Shown one piece after another: positions 52,922 to 63,799 of a stretch of DNA of 64,000 bases. The notes under the pieces were generated by a model. That model was not told the origin of the DNA. It searched no databases and saw only the letters and a list, made by a program, of their open reading frames with translations. The position numbers and the translations under genes were made by a program. Position 1 is the first letter of the stretch; every line of letters starts with the position of its first letter. Origin of the DNA: Pirellulaceae bacterium (GTDB lineage: Bacteria > Planctomycetota > Planctomycetia > Pirellulales > Pirellulaceae); assembly GCA_026004775.1 (NCBI GenBank), contig BPJU01000001.1, positions 124,001 through 188,000 on the forward strand. Direction: 5' to 3'.

Positions 52922-55810
52922 ATGCGCGTGGAAATGCTGATGGCAGTGCCCGCCTGGCGGCACGTTTGGATCGGTATCGTCCCAGTGCTCGGCTGTTGGA
53001 CCGTCGTGCTTCCGCTTGCAGGACAACAGCTCGACCCATCGCCCGAGAAAGTTGCCGAAAGCGAACGGTTGTTCGTGCAGAAGGTCTGGCCGCTCTTGCA
53101 AGCCAAATGTGTGGGCTGCCACGGGAGCGATCCGCGCAACGTGGCAGGGGAACTTGATCTGCGAACGGCTGAATCGCTTCGGCGCGGGGGCCAGAGCGGA
53201 GAAGCCGTTGTGGTGCCGGGCCGTCCCGAAACGAGTCCCCTGTATTTGGCGGTCACACGCACGGATGATCGTTGGAGTGCGATGCCTCCGAAGGAATCCG
53301 AGCAGTTGACCGAACAGGAGCGGCAGTGGATACGGCAGTGGATTCTGGCGGGGGCTCCCTGGCCTAAGAGGCCGGCCGGCTCGAACCGAACTTCGGATAC
53401 GTGGGATTCCCATGATGGGGTTCAGGTAGCGACCTCGGGAGGCTTGACACCCGAATGGACATATCGGCGGTACCGCCCCGAGTTATTGTGGGCGTATCAG
53501 CCTTTGCGGCGCCCCGAGGTGCCGGGGACCGCCGACAACGCCATCGACGCGTTTCTGCAACAACGGTGGCCGGCCGGACTGGTTCCGGCTCCCCGAGCCG
53601 ACCGGCGCACACTCATCCGGCGTGCCACGTTCGACTTGACCGGACTGCCGCCCACTCCGGAAGAAGTGCAGGCGTTTCTGGACGATCCGCGATCGGACAA
53701 AGAAGCCTTTGCAGCACTCGTCGATCGGCTGCTCGCCTCGCCTCACTACGGCGAGCGGATGGCCCAGCACTGGCTGGACGTCGTTCGCTACGCCGACTCG
53801 TCCGGGTTTTCCAATGATTATCAGAGAGGCAATGCCTGGCGGTACCGCGATTACGTGGTGCGCTCTTTCAACGAAGACAAGCCGTACGACCGGTTCATCA
53901 TCGAGCAGATTGCGGGTGACGAGCTGGAGCCGGACAATCCGGAAATGCTGGTGGCGGTCGGTTTCTTGCGGATGGGGCCGTGGGAGTTGACAGCCATGGA
54001 AGTTCCCAAGATAGCGCGCCAGCGTTTCCTGGACGATGTTACGAACGCTGTCGGCGAGACTTTTCTGGGACAATCACTTCAGTGTGCTCGATGCCACGAC
54101 CACAAATTCGATCCCATTCCCACGCGAGACTATTATGCCATCACCGCCGTTTTTGCCACGACGCAGTTGGCGGAGCGTCCGGCGCCGTTCTTGCCGTGGG
54201 AAAACACGTCGCACTTCCAGGAGAGGCGATACCTCGAGCAGCGCCGCCAAGATTATATTGCCACGCTGCGCGAATTGGATGACGTGCTGCTCCAGAACGC
54301 CCAACAGTGGTTCCGCGAAAAGGGGATTTCATCCGAGCGCTGGAATGCGGCGGTCGAGCAGGCACGCCGGCAAGCGGCCGCAAGCGACCGAGAATTTGAA
54401 GGGGTTTTTAATGCCGCGCGGCGGTTGTTGATGCGCCAGGGGATACCCGAAGACCAGTTTCCGCCCAAGCTGGTAGGATTCACACCGGAACAGTTCGGAT
54501 GGGAACGGATCGCCCGCAAGGGCCTGGAGCGCTTACGGTGGGAGGAGGAGCGCTACGAGCCGATCGCGCTTTCTGTGTATGACGGCCCGACGCCGGACTT
54601 AAAGAGTGTGAACCGGCCGCAGCGGCCTCCGGAAAAAACGCCCGCTCCCGCCGCGACCGAAGCGACCTATATCCTCCTAAGAGGTGATCCGTTTTCACCG
54701 GGTGACCCAGTGAAGCCGGGCGTATTGAGTTTGCTAGGGTGGATGCAGCCGGAACCGATCCCCGAATCGCTTCAGGGACGCCGGCTGGCACTGGCGCGGT
54801 GGATTGCCGACCCGCGCAATCCGCTCACGTGGCGTACCATCGTCAACCGCGTCTGGATGTGGCATTTCGACCGAGCCATCGCTGGAAACCCCAACAATCT
54901 GGGTGCTACGGGCAAGCCGCCGACGCATCCGGAGTTGTTGGACTGGCTGGCGGTGGAGTTGCTGGAAAACGGGCGCTCGTTGAAATCCCTCCACCGGCTG
55001 ATTATGACTTCCGAAGCCTATTGCCGATCGTCACAATACTCGCCACAGGGTGGGCAAGAAGAACGAGAGTTGCTCGAAACGCACTACGCCCTCTTCCCGC
55101 TCAGACGCCTTTCTGCCGAGGAATTGCGGGACACGATGTTGGCTGTAAGCGGCGAGTTGAACTATGAAATAGGTGGCATCCCCAATCGCCCGGAAGTTCA
55201 CATCGAGGTTGCCCTGCAGCCGCGCCAAGTGATGGGGACGTTTGCCGCCGCCTGGGTGCCCAATGCTCTGCCGCAGCAGCGGCACCGCCGTTCATTGTAT
55301 GCGTTGAAACTGCGGGGACTGCCCGATCCCATGCTGGAAACTTTCAATAAACCGCCGGCCGATTTTTCGTGCGAGCGGCGAGAACAGTCTACCGTGGCAC
55401 CCCAGGCTCTGACGCTGTTGAACAGCCGCCTGGTGCGCAGTCGCGCTTTGGCTTTCGCCCACCGCGTTCTTCACGAAGCACCGACTGACGAACAGGCCAT
55501 CCAGCGGTGCTTTCAATTGGCATTCCAGCGTCCGGCAAGTCGCGACGAGTTGCAATGGTCGCGCGCATTTTGGAAGCAGGTCGAACCGATGGTGGCCGAA
55601 CCTCCGGATCGAACGCACTACCCCTGCCAAGTCGAACGGGAAGCGGTGGAAGAGAACACGGGGGAGCGTTTTCGATTCGTGGAACGCCTCTATGAATACG
55701 AAGATTTCGTGCCTGACTTGGAGCCGGCTGACGTTTCAGCTCGGTGTCGGGCGCTGGCCGAGTTGTGTCTTGTGTTATTCAATACGAACGAGTTCGTTTA
55801 CGTTCCTTGA
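52922..55810 (+). CDS. Planctomycete PSCyt1/DUF1549/DUF1553 cytochrome protein
   Basis: A 962-residue predicted secreted or anchored haem protein. The ATG at 52922 has a plausible GGAAGTGA upstream, and the N-terminus is a signal peptide (VWIGIVPVLGCWTVVLPLAG). The haem site is CVGCHG in LQAKCVGCHGSDPRN (about 62-66). This PSCyt1 head is followed by DUF1549 (about 200-410, RRATFDLTGLPPTPEEVQ and HYGERMAQHWLDVVRYADS) and DUF1553 (about 600-900, RRLALARWIADPRNPLTWR, RLSAEELRDTMLAVSGELN). This family often pairs with DUF1501 proteins in planctomycetes, but no DUF1501 gene is adjacent here. The role is likely redox chemistry in polysaccharide use. Confidence 0.92.
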   Translation: MRVEMLMAVPAWRHVWIGIVPVLGCWTVVLPLAGQQLDPSPEKVAESERLFVQKVWPLLQAKCVGCHGSDPRNVAGELDLRTAESLRRGGQSGEAVVVPGRPETSPLYLAVTRTDDRWSAMPPKESEQLTEQERQWIRQWILAGAPWPKRPAGSNRTSDTWDSHDGVQVATSGGLTPEWTYRRYRPELLWAYQPLRRPEVPGTADNAIDAFLQQRWPAGLVPAPRADRRTLIRRATFDLTGLPPTPEEVQAFLDDPRSDKEAFAALVDRLLASPHYGERMAQHWLDVVRYADSSGFSNDYQRGNAWRYRDYVVRSFNEDKPYDRFIIEQIAGDELEPDNPEMLVAVGFLRMGPWELTAMEVPKIARQRFLDDVTNAVGETFLGQSLQCARCHDHKFDPIPTRDYYAITAVFATTQLAERPAPFLPWENTSHFQERRYLEQRRQDYIATLRELDDVLLQNAQQWFREKGISSERWNAAVEQARRQAAASDREFEGVFNAARRLLMRQGIPEDQFPPKLVGFTPEQFGWERIARKGLERLRWEEERYEPIALSVYDGPTPDLKSVNRPQRPPEKTPAPAATEATYILLRGDPFSPGDPVKPGVLSLLGWMQPEPIPESLQGRRLALARWIADPRNPLTWRTIVNRVWMWHFDRAIAGNPNNLGATGKPPTHPELLDWLAVELLENGRSLKSLHRLIMTSEAYCRSSQYSPQGGQEERELLETHYALFPLRRLSAEELRDTMLAVSGELNYEIGGIPNRPEVHIEVALQPRQVMGTFAAAWVPNALPQQRHRRSLYALKLRGLPDPMLETFNKPPADFSCERREQSTVAPQALTLLNSRLVRSRALAFAHRVLHEAPTDEQAIQRCFQLAFQRPASRDELQWSRAFWKQVEPMVAEPPDRTHYPCQVEREAVEENTGERFRFVERLYEYEDFVPDLEPADVSARCRALAELCLVLFNTNEFVYVP

Positions 55811-56031
55811 GCGCCGGGTAGCTGGTTGATCGGCGCTGGCGCGGAAGGTCGACCGGCTACGGCGGGTGCTTGTCCCGTGAACGCGCACAGCGCATCGCCG
55901 CTTCGTTCCCAGCGCTGGCTTTCGAGGTATTTCAACCGTACCATAGGGGCAAGTAATATCAGATGGCGCAAGGTAGATGTGCCCAAGCATCGCCGTACCG
56001 GGTTGAAGTTGCGAAAGAGAGGTGCCAGAAA

Positions 56032-58140
56032 ATGACAGCCGCCGCAACGACCAGGATGGTAATCAGGGGACGCGTCACCAGGTACCGTGCCGTGCCGTGG
56101 GGTTTGGGTATTTGGGCCCTAGTAGTCTCGCTTTCGGCCGTGGCCGCTGAGCCACTCACTCCTTGGGATGTGGCGCGGCTGCGTTACGTGACCGACGCAG
56201 CCATCGATCCGGCGGGTAATCGAATCGCCTTTCTGGTTGCCGTACCGCGCTTTCCCGGACGGGATCCGGACGGTCCGGCATGGAGCGAATTGCACGTATG
56301 GGACGTCCGATCGCAGCGGTCGCGTCCCTATGTCAGCGGCCGTGTCAATGTGTCGCGTCTCGGCTGGTTGCCCGATGGCAGCGGGATTACGTTCCTGGCA
56401 AAACGCGCCGACGACCAGTTTACATCGCTGTATGTGATTCCGATCGATGGTGGGGAAGCGCGCCGGGTGGTGGCTTTGAAGAGCAACCTCGCTGACTATG
56501 CATTACATCCCAATGGCCGCGAGGTGATCCTGCTGGCTCGCCCTCCCAAGCCACAAGCCAAACGGCAATGGGAAGAAAAAGGGTTCCGCGCCGAAATATT
56601 CGAAGAAGAGCCGTCTCGCGTAGCTCTTTGGTCGGCCGACCTGGATCCGGAAACCGACGACTCCCCTGTGATGTGGGACCTGGAGGGCTCCTGGTCTGAG
56701 GTGCATTTTGATCCGTCCGGCTCGCGGCTGGTTGCCGCAGTGGCTCCTTCGGACCGTGTCGACGACCAAATGATGTTCCGGCGATTGAAGATTCTGGATT
56801 ACACTACCAGACGCATCACTACTTCTCTTGACAATCCGGGAAAACTCGGCGCAGTCCGTTGGTCCCCAGACGGAAAATACCTGGCTTTTCTGTCCGGGGA
56901 AGACAAGCACGATCCGTCCGAAGGACGCTTGATGCTGGCCGAAGTAGAAAAAGGAACATTCAAGCCTTGGATTCCCGATTATTACCCCGATATTTCTCAC
57001 ATCGAATGGTGGGATGAGAAGACGGTGCTATTTGTCGCCGAAGACAGTTGCCTTTCCGCATTGGGCCGGATCCGTACGGATCAGGACAGTCCGGAAGTGC
57101 TGCTGTCGGGCACGCCGATTTGGAGCAGTTTGTCATTGAGCCGCTCGGTAAAGGTGGCGGCACTGGTGGGGCATAGTTGGGATCATCCGTCGGAACTGTT
57201 TTTGATGCGGTTGGAATCGCAGCCCGAAGCCCAACGTTGCACCCATCTTAATCCGTGGCTGAAGGAGCGACGTCTTGGAGAGCAACAAATCGTCAGTTAC
57301 CGAGCCCGTGACGGCCAAACGATCGAAGGCGTCTTGATTCGTCCGGTAGCTGCGAAAACCGAGGAACCGGCGCCGCTGATCGTTGCGGTCCATGGCGGCC
57401 CCGAGTCGCGGGTGGCGCATGGTTGGGTAACCACCTACAGCAATCCCGGGCAAATGGCGGCAGGCAAAGGGTTTTATGTTTTTTACCCGAATTATCGAGG
57501 CAGTACGGGACGCGGCGTGGCGTTCGCCAAGGCGCATCAGAGTGATTATGCCGGACGCGAGTTCCAAGACATCATCGACGGCGTCGACTACCTTGTCTCC
57601 CAGGGATGGGTCGACCCGAAGCGCGTCGGGGTTACCGGCGGCTCCTACGGCGGCTTCGCCACGGCATGGTGTTCGACCTACTACAGCCAGCGATTCGCCG
57701 CAGGCGTGATGTTTGTCGGAATCAGCGACCAGATCTCCAAGGCGGGTACGACGGACATTCCAGAGGAGATGTATCTGGTCCATGCTCGCAAGCGCCTGTG
57801 GGAAGACTGGCAGTTTTTTCTGGAGCGAAGTCCCATTTTCCACGTGACGCGGTGCCGTACTCCGTTGTTGATCCTTCATGGTAAAGAAGATACTCGCGTC
57901 CCGCCCAGCCAGTCTCAGGAACTGTACCGGCATCTGAAAACGTTGGGGCAGGCGCCGGTGAGGCTCGTTTATTACCCGGGGGAGGGGCATGGCAACCGCA
58001 ACGCCGCGGCTCGACTTGACTACTCCCTGCGCATGCTCCAGTGGTTCGAACACTACCTGCAAGGCCCGGGCGGGGAACCGCCGCCGTACGAGTTGGACTA
58101 TCAGCTTCCCGGTGACTCCGGCATGAACTCCGAAAAATGA
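56032..58140 (+). CDS. S9-family prolyl oligopeptidase/acylaminoacyl peptidase
   Basis: Exported serine peptidase, about 702 residues. The ATG at 56032 is preceded by GAGGTG at seven bases, and a signal peptide (LGIWALVVSLSAVAAEPLT) follows. A propeller of WD/TolB-like blades occupies about 40-420 (LGWLPDGSGITFLAKR, VRWSPDGKYLAFLSG). The catalytic domain has VTGGSYGGFAT (Ser at about 539), the Asp in GKEDTRVPP (about 617) and the His in GEGHGN (about 651). Substrates are peptides of proline-containing or acylated type in the family. It stands about 220 bases after the PSCyt1 gene, probably an independent transcript. Confidence 0.92.
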   Translation: MTAAATTRMVIRGRVTRYRAVPWGLGIWALVVSLSAVAAEPLTPWDVARLRYVTDAAIDPAGNRIAFLVAVPRFPGRDPDGPAWSELHVWDVRSQRSRPYVSGRVNVSRLGWLPDGSGITFLAKRADDQFTSLYVIPIDGGEARRVVALKSNLADYALHPNGREVILLARPPKPQAKRQWEEKGFRAEIFEEEPSRVALWSADLDPETDDSPVMWDLEGSWSEVHFDPSGSRLVAAVAPSDRVDDQMMFRRLKILDYTTRRITTSLDNPGKLGAVRWSPDGKYLAFLSGEDKHDPSEGRLMLAEVEKGTFKPWIPDYYPDISHIEWWDEKTVLFVAEDSCLSALGRIRTDQDSPEVLLSGTPIWSSLSLSRSVKVAALVGHSWDHPSELFLMRLESQPEAQRCTHLNPWLKERRLGEQQIVSYRARDGQTIEGVLIRPVAAKTEEPAPLIVAVHGGPESRVAHGWVTTYSNPGQMAAGKGFYVFYPNYRGSTGRGVAFAKAHQSDYAGREFQDIIDGVDYLVSQGWVDPKRVGVTGGSYGGFATAWCSTYYSQRFAAGVMFVGISDQISKAGTTDIPEEMYLVHARKRLWEDWQFFLERSPIFHVTRCRTPLLILHGKEDTRVPPSQSQELYRHLKTLGQAPVRLVYYPGEGHGNRNAAARLDYSLRMLQWFEHYLQGPGGEPPPYELDYQLPGDSGMNSEK

Positions 58141-58294
58141 CGTCCCCGCCGCTTCTCACAGTATCGCCGGGCATGCAGAAGCCTCACAACCTTTGCCGTC
58201 GTTTTCCCGTGGCGGCCGAGTGAAATGCGGTAATATTGTGGTATGATAAGGCTGATTACGAGGGTGAGCCCGCTTTTCCGAATGGGGGTTGGCT

Positions 58295-59845
58295 ATGATC
58301 GTCCTGATGCGTCTTGCCCGGCCGTTCCTGTGGGGGTTGGTCGTTCTGATAACGACGGTTCTGGTCATCGCCGGCCAAACCACTCCCCAGGAACTGAACG
58401 ATCTGGTTGGTGACGGCGGTGATCTGGGTGCCGCCATCTTGTTTATTCGGGAAGGTGACCGGTTGGCCCGGGACCGCAAATACGACGCGGCACTGGAAGA
58501 ATATGTGAAGGCATACCAGATCATCGTTCCTTCGGTCCGCAAGAAGCCGTTCCGGCAGCCGCTGGCGGTCAGTTTCGAAAAGCGCAGCGAGCTGGAGCAG
58601 AAAGTGCAAGACGAAGTCGACCGGATCGGAGCGCCGGCGCTGGAGCATACGGAAACTCTTTATCGAGCAATGGGCTACATAGAAGCCGATTACCATTTGC
58701 GAAGCGGCTTGGCGAAATTGCTGTCGGGAAAGATTGCAGGCTACTATGATACGAATACCAAGGAATTGAAACTTATACTGGAGGACGAGAAACGCGGAGG
58801 ATTATTTTCGCGACTTCTTTTCAAGAATACTTTTGATGCGGAAGGGCAGAAACTGACGCTGGCCCATGAAATGACCCATGCACTTTCGGACCAGCACTTT
58901 TATCTGGACGACTTCGGCGAAGGAATCAATTATCAGGATGATTATCAGTTGGCCGTGACGGCGCTGATCGAAGGAGAGGCGATGTTGGTGACTTTCGCTG
59001 AATTGATAGAGGACCGCACGGGTACGGCTATGCGGTACGTGGACGTTGATACGCTGGCTGGTGCGCTGCGAACCATGGATTGGTTGGAGCGGGCTTTTAC
59101 ACCTTCGCTTCGCAAGTATCCGGCGGTTTTACGTGATAGTCTTTACTTTCCTTATACGGAAGGCGCGCTGTTTGTAGCTACACTCTTTGCCGGGCGGGGG
59201 TGGACGGACGTTGATCAGGCGTTTTCGGCTCCTCCGGTGTCTACGGAACAGGTGTTGCATCCCGAGCGGTTTGCCCGCAAGCGCGACGATCCTCAATGGA
59301 TCGAATTACCGGAGCTCGAGCGGCTGGTGAAGAGTGCGGGCTGGTCATCCGTCGGTGAAAACACGCTGGGAGAATTTTATATCCGCGTCTTGTTTGATGT
59401 TTGGGCATCACGCCACGAGATTGCCGAAGGGTGGGACGGGGACCGGTGTGAGGTGTTTCGACGTGGGGAAAACGACTTGGCGCTTGCCTGGTACACCACG
59501 TGGGACAGCCAGAAAGACGCCCGGCAATTTGCGGTGGCGGCCTGCCAATGGTTCGATGCGCTTTTGACGCATCGGGCAGCAGGCCAGCCGGGTGCGGTGC
59601 GGCCGGAGCCCGGCCGCATGCAGGAGCCGGAAGCCTGGTGGAACTCCCCGGATTCCCATCGTTGGGAACGGATCGAGAGCGGCAGGACCCTCGCGGTCGC
59701 TCGGCAGCGCCGTGACGTGGTAGTGGTATACGGTTTCGAGCCGTCACAGAACAGGCTCATCGAGCAGCACCTGTGGCGGTCGCAAAAGGCGCCGTGGCGG
59801 TTGGTACGCGTTGTGGAATCGGCGCCGGACGAAGCCCATGAATAG
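58295..59845 (+). CDS. Secreted HExxH metallopeptidase-like protein
   Basis: A 516-residue protein. ATG 58295 is chosen over a TTG two codons upstream. The N-terminus has a hydrophobic signal (LARPFLWGLVVLITTVLVIAG). A TPR-like helix (ARDRKYDAALEEYVKAYQIIVP) is followed by KIAGYYDTNTKELKLIL and the putative zinc motif AHEMTHALSDQHF (about 189-201), typical of basic metallopeptidases. Glu after the first His and a distal Glu in IEGEAMLVTFAELIED (about 226-241) support zinc binding. The rest is beta/alpha mixed. The peptidase family cannot be assigned further. It follows the S9 peptidase by 150 bases on the same strand. Confidence 0.75.
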   Translation: MIVLMRLARPFLWGLVVLITTVLVIAGQTTPQELNDLVGDGGDLGAAILFIREGDRLARDRKYDAALEEYVKAYQIIVPSVRKKPFRQPLAVSFEKRSELEQKVQDEVDRIGAPALEHTETLYRAMGYIEADYHLRSGLAKLLSGKIAGYYDTNTKELKLILEDEKRGGLFSRLLFKNTFDAEGQKLTLAHEMTHALSDQHFYLDDFGEGINYQDDYQLAVTALIEGEAMLVTFAELIEDRTGTAMRYVDVDTLAGALRTMDWLERAFTPSLRKYPAVLRDSLYFPYTEGALFVATLFAGRGWTDVDQAFSAPPVSTEQVLHPERFARKRDDPQWIELPELERLVKSAGWSSVGENTLGEFYIRVLFDVWASRHEIAEGWDGDRCEVFRRGENDLALAWYTTWDSQKDARQFAVAACQWFDALLTHRAAGQPGAVRPEPGRMQEPEAWWNSPDSHRWERIESGRTLAVARQRRDVVVVYGFEPSQNRLIEQHLWRSQKAPWRLVRVVESAPDEAHE

Positions 59846-59957
59846 CTTCGTCGTAGCAATCGGCATGATAGTGGGTGGGGCAAACAGGCGTTCTTGACCG
59901 GCAGCCAGGGCTGTGCCTGCTTGAACCATCATCGATCAGACGTAGGAGTGGGCACGG

Positions 59958-62900
59958 ATGGAACGGCCAATCACATCGCAACAGCGGTTCCGTGAAGCGG
60001 TGGCGGACTTCCATTTCAACGCGGAGCTTCCCTATCCGGAAGCCGTCCAGAAGGCCGTCCATGTGGCGCGGCGGCTTCAGCAACGTGCGCTCCAGTTGCA
60101 GACACCGCAAGAACGCCGCCAGCAGCGCGAGCTGGACCGCATGATCAACAGCCCTCATGACCGCGCCACGTTGGTGCAATTGACCGACCAGGCCTTCCGC
60201 TCGCGAGCCGCTCACCGAGCCGTCGACCAGTTGGTACACATCCTGGACGTGCAGGGGATTCCGCGTTTTTTCAGCCCTTTCGATCGGACCCTGCTGCGCG
60301 GTTTTCAGTCTTTCGGAAGTTATTTGCCCGGAGTGGCGGTGCCGTTGGTCAAGGAAAAGATGCGGCAGGAGACGGCCAACGTGATTCTGCCCGCCGAAAA
60401 GCCGCTGTTGGTGCGGCATCTCAGCGAGCGGTATCGCGAGGGACTGCGGATGAATGTCAACTATTTGGGTGAAGCCTTGCTGGGCGAGGGTCAAGCCCGA
60501 CAACGCTTGAATGCCTATCTCGAGGCACTGCAAATCCCCGAGATCGAAGTCATATCGGTGAAAATCTCTACTCTCTATTCTCAAATCTCCTCCTTGGCCC
60601 GGCGTGCCACCATCGAGACGTTGTGCGACCGGTTGGAGCTATTGTATCGGGCGGCGCTGAAGGCACGCTTCCAGCGCGCCGACGGCACCGTCGTCCCCAA
60701 ATTCGTTTATCTGGACATGGAAGAATACCGGGATATGGAAATCACGGCGGAAGCCTTCATGCAAACACTGGACCGCCCGGGACTGGAGCAGGCACAGGCG
60801 GGTATCGCACTCCAAGCCTACCTTCCGGATTCGTTTCTGGTACAGCAGCGCATCAACGCCTGGGCTCGCCGGCGCGTCGCCGCCGGAGGTGCTCCGGTGA
60901 CCATCCGACTGGTCAAGGGAGCCAATATGGAGATGGAGCGCGTGGAGGCGTCGCTGCTGGGCCTGCCGCAAGCGCCATTTCGGGAAAAAATCGACACCGA
61001 TGCCAACTACAAGCGGATGCTGCATGAAGCGCTGCGCCCCGACAACCTGGCTGCCGTGCGCCTGGGGGTCGCCTCACATAATCTGTTTGATATCGCCTAT
61101 GCCATGGTGCGGGTAGACGAGGCGGATGCCTGGTCGTTTGTGCAATTTGAGATGTTGGAAGGCATGGCAAACGCCCAACGCCGCGCTGTCTTCGAATTGG
61201 TTTCCAATATGCTCCTCTATGCCCCGGCGTGTCGTAAAGAAGAGTTCATTTATGCCATCGGCTATCTCCTGAGACGATTGGATGAGAATACCGGGCCGGA
61301 CAATTTCCTGCGGTATGCATTCCGGTTGGAAGTGGGTAGTGAAACGTGGAATCGACTGGAAAACCAGTTTTTGCAATCCTTCCAGCGGATAGCCGGGCTG
61401 CCGCATTCACCGCGGCGACAACAGGATCGACGCTTTCCCGAAATCGACCGCGATGCAGGACCCGACTGGCAGCATTTCCGTAACGAACCGCCTACCGATT
61501 TTTCGCTGGGCCCGAATGTATTGTGGGCTGAACAGATCGTGCAGAAGTGGTCGGCAGTCCATAGTGATCGCGCGTGGATGGTGCCACTGGTTGTGGCCGG
61601 ACAAGAGCGCTACCCGGACGCAGAGACGCCGAATGTCTGCCACGACCCCTCACGCCCGGAGCTGGTGGTCTGCCGGTACCGGACAGCCGAAGAACAGGAT
61701 GTGGACCGGGCCGTCGCGTGCGCTGTGGAGGATCCGGACGGATGGAGGCGGCGATCCGTGGAGGAGCGCTCAGCCATACTGGCAGAAGTAGCCCGCCAGT
61801 TGCGGATGGCCCGCAGCGACCTGGTGGGGGCCGCGATGGCCGGTGCCGGCAAAACAGTGCTGGAAGCCGACCCGGAAGTCTCCGAGGCCGTGGATTTCGT
61901 GGAGTTTTACCGAAGGAGCGTCGAGTATTACGCCCGCCAGCCGCGTTTATCGGTTCGAGGAAAAGGCGTCACCGTTGTCATTTCGCCGTGGAATTTCCCG
62001 CTGGCTATACCTTGCGGCGGTATTGCGGCGGCTTTAGCCGCGGGCAATACGGTGATTCTCAAGCCGGCCTCGGATGCGGTGCTGCCGGCCTATATTCTGT
62101 GCACCTGCTTCTGGAAAGGCGGGGTGCCACAAACGGCTTTACAGTTTCTGCCGTGCTCCGGTAGCGGATCGGCCCGACGGCTGGTGCGCAATCCCTCGGT
62201 CAACAGCGTCATCCTCACCGGAGGTACGGCCACCGCCCAGGCGATTCTCGCCGATCGTCCCGATTGTCCGTTGCACGCAGAAACAGGGGGAAAGAACGCC
62301 ACCATCGTCACGGCGATGTCAGATCGAGACCAGGCAATCAAGCATATCTTGGTCTCCGCCTTCAGTCACAGCGGCCAGAAGTGCTCGGCCACGTCGCTGC
62401 TGCTCTTGGAAGACGAAGTTTACGAAGACCGCACTTTCCGCGATGCGTTGTGTGATGCCGCTGCCAGCCTCCATGTAGGATCGGTCTGGGACCTCCGCAC
62501 GCGAGTCGGACCCTTGATCCGGCCGCCGCGAGGGGACTTGGAGAAAGGACTGAAAGAGCTCGAGCCGGGTGAATCGTGGGCGTTGATGCCGGAACATCGC
62601 GACGGCAATCCCCAACTCTATTCGCCCGGCATCAAATGGGGAGTCCAGCCCGGAAGTTTTACGCACATGACGGAACTCTTCGGACCTGTGCTGGGTGTCA
62701 TGAAATATCGGACGCTAGCCGAAGCGATTTCCCTGGTTAATGCCACCGGCTACGGATTGACCTCCGGACTGGAGTCGCTGGATGACCGGGAGCACGCCGA
62801 ATGGTTGCGTGGCATACGTGCCGGCAACCTGTATATCAACCGTCCGACTACCGGTGCGATCGTGCTGCGCCAGCCGTTTGGCGGAATGGGCAAGTCGGCT

Positions 62901-63638
62901 TTTGGACCGGGCATAAAAGTGGGAGGACCGAACTACGTGGTTCAATTCATGCATATCACCGAGACGGAACCGCCGCGTGCCTCGTCAGCCGCTCTGCAAC
63001 TGGAAGATGCGTTGCTGGAAGAATTCCTCTGGCAGCTACGTTCCCGCGCTTCCCGAATCGGCCTTTCCGCCACCGACATATCAAGGCTAGTGGCGGCCAT
63101 TTATGATTATGAAACGGCCGCCAAGACCGAATTCCGGCAGAAGCACGATCACTTTCGCCTGGTGGGCCAGGATAATTTCCGCCTCTATTTGCCGGTGCGC
63201 GAATTGCGAATCCGGTGGGATCCGCAAGACTCCTGGCCGGACGTTTTTCTGCGGATTGCCGCCGCGCGAGCCGCCGGTTGCCGTCCCACCATCAGTTATC
63301 CTCCAGACATCCCCCACGAAAAACTCGAACTGCTCGAGCAAATGACCGACAGTTGGGCCGCCTCCATCGAATTTGTAGAGGAAACCGATCCGCAACTGGC
63401 CCAGGCCATGAGAGAAAAGCATACCCAACGTGTCCGCTACGCGCATCCGGAAAAAGTGCCTCACGTCATCCGGATTGCCTCGGCAGCCACCGGTATCTAC
63501 ATCGCCGATGCGCCGGTGCTGACCGTAGGGCGCATCGAGCTTCTCTGGTACGTTTACGAACAGAGCCAAAGCATCAACTATCACCGCTATGGAAATCTGG
63601 GGGAACGGGCCAGCGAAACGAGAGCTCAGCCCCACTAG
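59958..63638 (+). CDS. putA: PutA: bifunctional proline dehydrogenase / glutamate semialdehyde dehydrogenase
   Basis: Oxidises proline to glutamate in two steps. The ATG at 59958 has TAGGAG nine bases upstream. Residues 1-460 are the FAD-linked proline dehydrogenase barrel (VKISTLYSQISSLARR, FVYLDMEEYRDMEIT, VTIRLVKGANMEMER, FEMLEGMAN). Residues about 560-1010 are an aldehyde dehydrogenase with VVISPWNFPLAIPCGG, the general base in ETGGKN (about 776) and the nucleophile Cys in SHSGQKCSATS (about 808). A C-terminal extension of about 200 residues with unknown role follows. No ribbon-helix-helix DNA-binding domain is seen, so it is not the trifunctional type. Total 1226 residues. No putP or regulator is adjacent. 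Confidence 0.94.
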   Translation: MERPITSQQRFREAVADFHFNAELPYPEAVQKAVHVARRLQQRALQLQTPQERRQQRELDRMINSPHDRATLVQLTDQAFRSRAAHRAVDQLVHILDVQGIPRFFSPFDRTLLRGFQSFGSYLPGVAVPLVKEKMRQETANVILPAEKPLLVRHLSERYREGLRMNVNYLGEALLGEGQARQRLNAYLEALQIPEIEVISVKISTLYSQISSLARRATIETLCDRLELLYRAALKARFQRADGTVVPKFVYLDMEEYRDMEITAEAFMQTLDRPGLEQAQAGIALQAYLPDSFLVQQRINAWARRRVAAGGAPVTIRLVKGANMEMERVEASLLGLPQAPFREKIDTDANYKRMLHEALRPDNLAAVRLGVASHNLFDIAYAMVRVDEADAWSFVQFEMLEGMANAQRRAVFELVSNMLLYAPACRKEEFIYAIGYLLRRLDENTGPDNFLRYAFRLEVGSETWNRLENQFLQSFQRIAGLPHSPRRQQDRRFPEIDRDAGPDWQHFRNEPPTDFSLGPNVLWAEQIVQKWSAVHSDRAWMVPLVVAGQERYPDAETPNVCHDPSRPELVVCRYRTAEEQDVDRAVACAVEDPDGWRRRSVEERSAILAEVARQLRMARSDLVGAAMAGAGKTVLEADPEVSEAVDFVEFYRRSVEYYARQPRLSVRGKGVTVVISPWNFPLAIPCGGIAAALAAGNTVILKPASDAVLPAYILCTCFWKGGVPQTALQFLPCSGSGSARRLVRNPSVNSVILTGGTATAQAILADRPDCPLHAETGGKNATIVTAMSDRDQAIKHILVSAFSHSGQKCSATSLLLLEDEVYEDRTFRDALCDAAASLHVGSVWDLRTRVGPLIRPPRGDLEKGLKELEPGESWALMPEHRDGNPQLYSPGIKWGVQPGSFTHMTELFGPVLGVMKYRTLAEAISLVNATGYGLTSGLESLDDREHAEWLRGIRAGNLYINRPTTGAIVLRQPFGGMGKSAFGPGIKVGGPNYVVQFMHITETEPPRASSAALQLEDALLEEFLWQLRSRASRIGLSATDISRLVAAIYDYETAAKTEFRQKHDHFRLVGQDNFRLYLPVRELRIRWDPQDSWPDVFLRIAAARAAGCRPTISYPPDIPHEKLELLEQMTDSWAASIEFVEETDPQLAQAMREKHTQRVRYAHPEKVPHVIRIASAATGIYIADAPVLTVGRIELLWYVYEQSQSINYHRYGNLGERASETRAQPH

Positions 63639-63799
63639 CCGCAGATATCGCCATTCGTCATATACCACTTCCAACAAGTCGCAACGCGAGGGAAGGTATT
63701 CGAATAACAATGGCCCGTTTTCCCACCGCAGAGGATAGAGATTCTCAGACCTCCGGCTGCTTCAGGACGTCACGCAGGTCGGGTCGCACTTCCACCCGG

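Noticed and set aside
57133-58062. A 309-codon minus-strand frame over the S9 peptidase
   Set aside because: The plus strand shows the complete Ser-Asp-His peptidase; the minus frame has no start signal or motifs.
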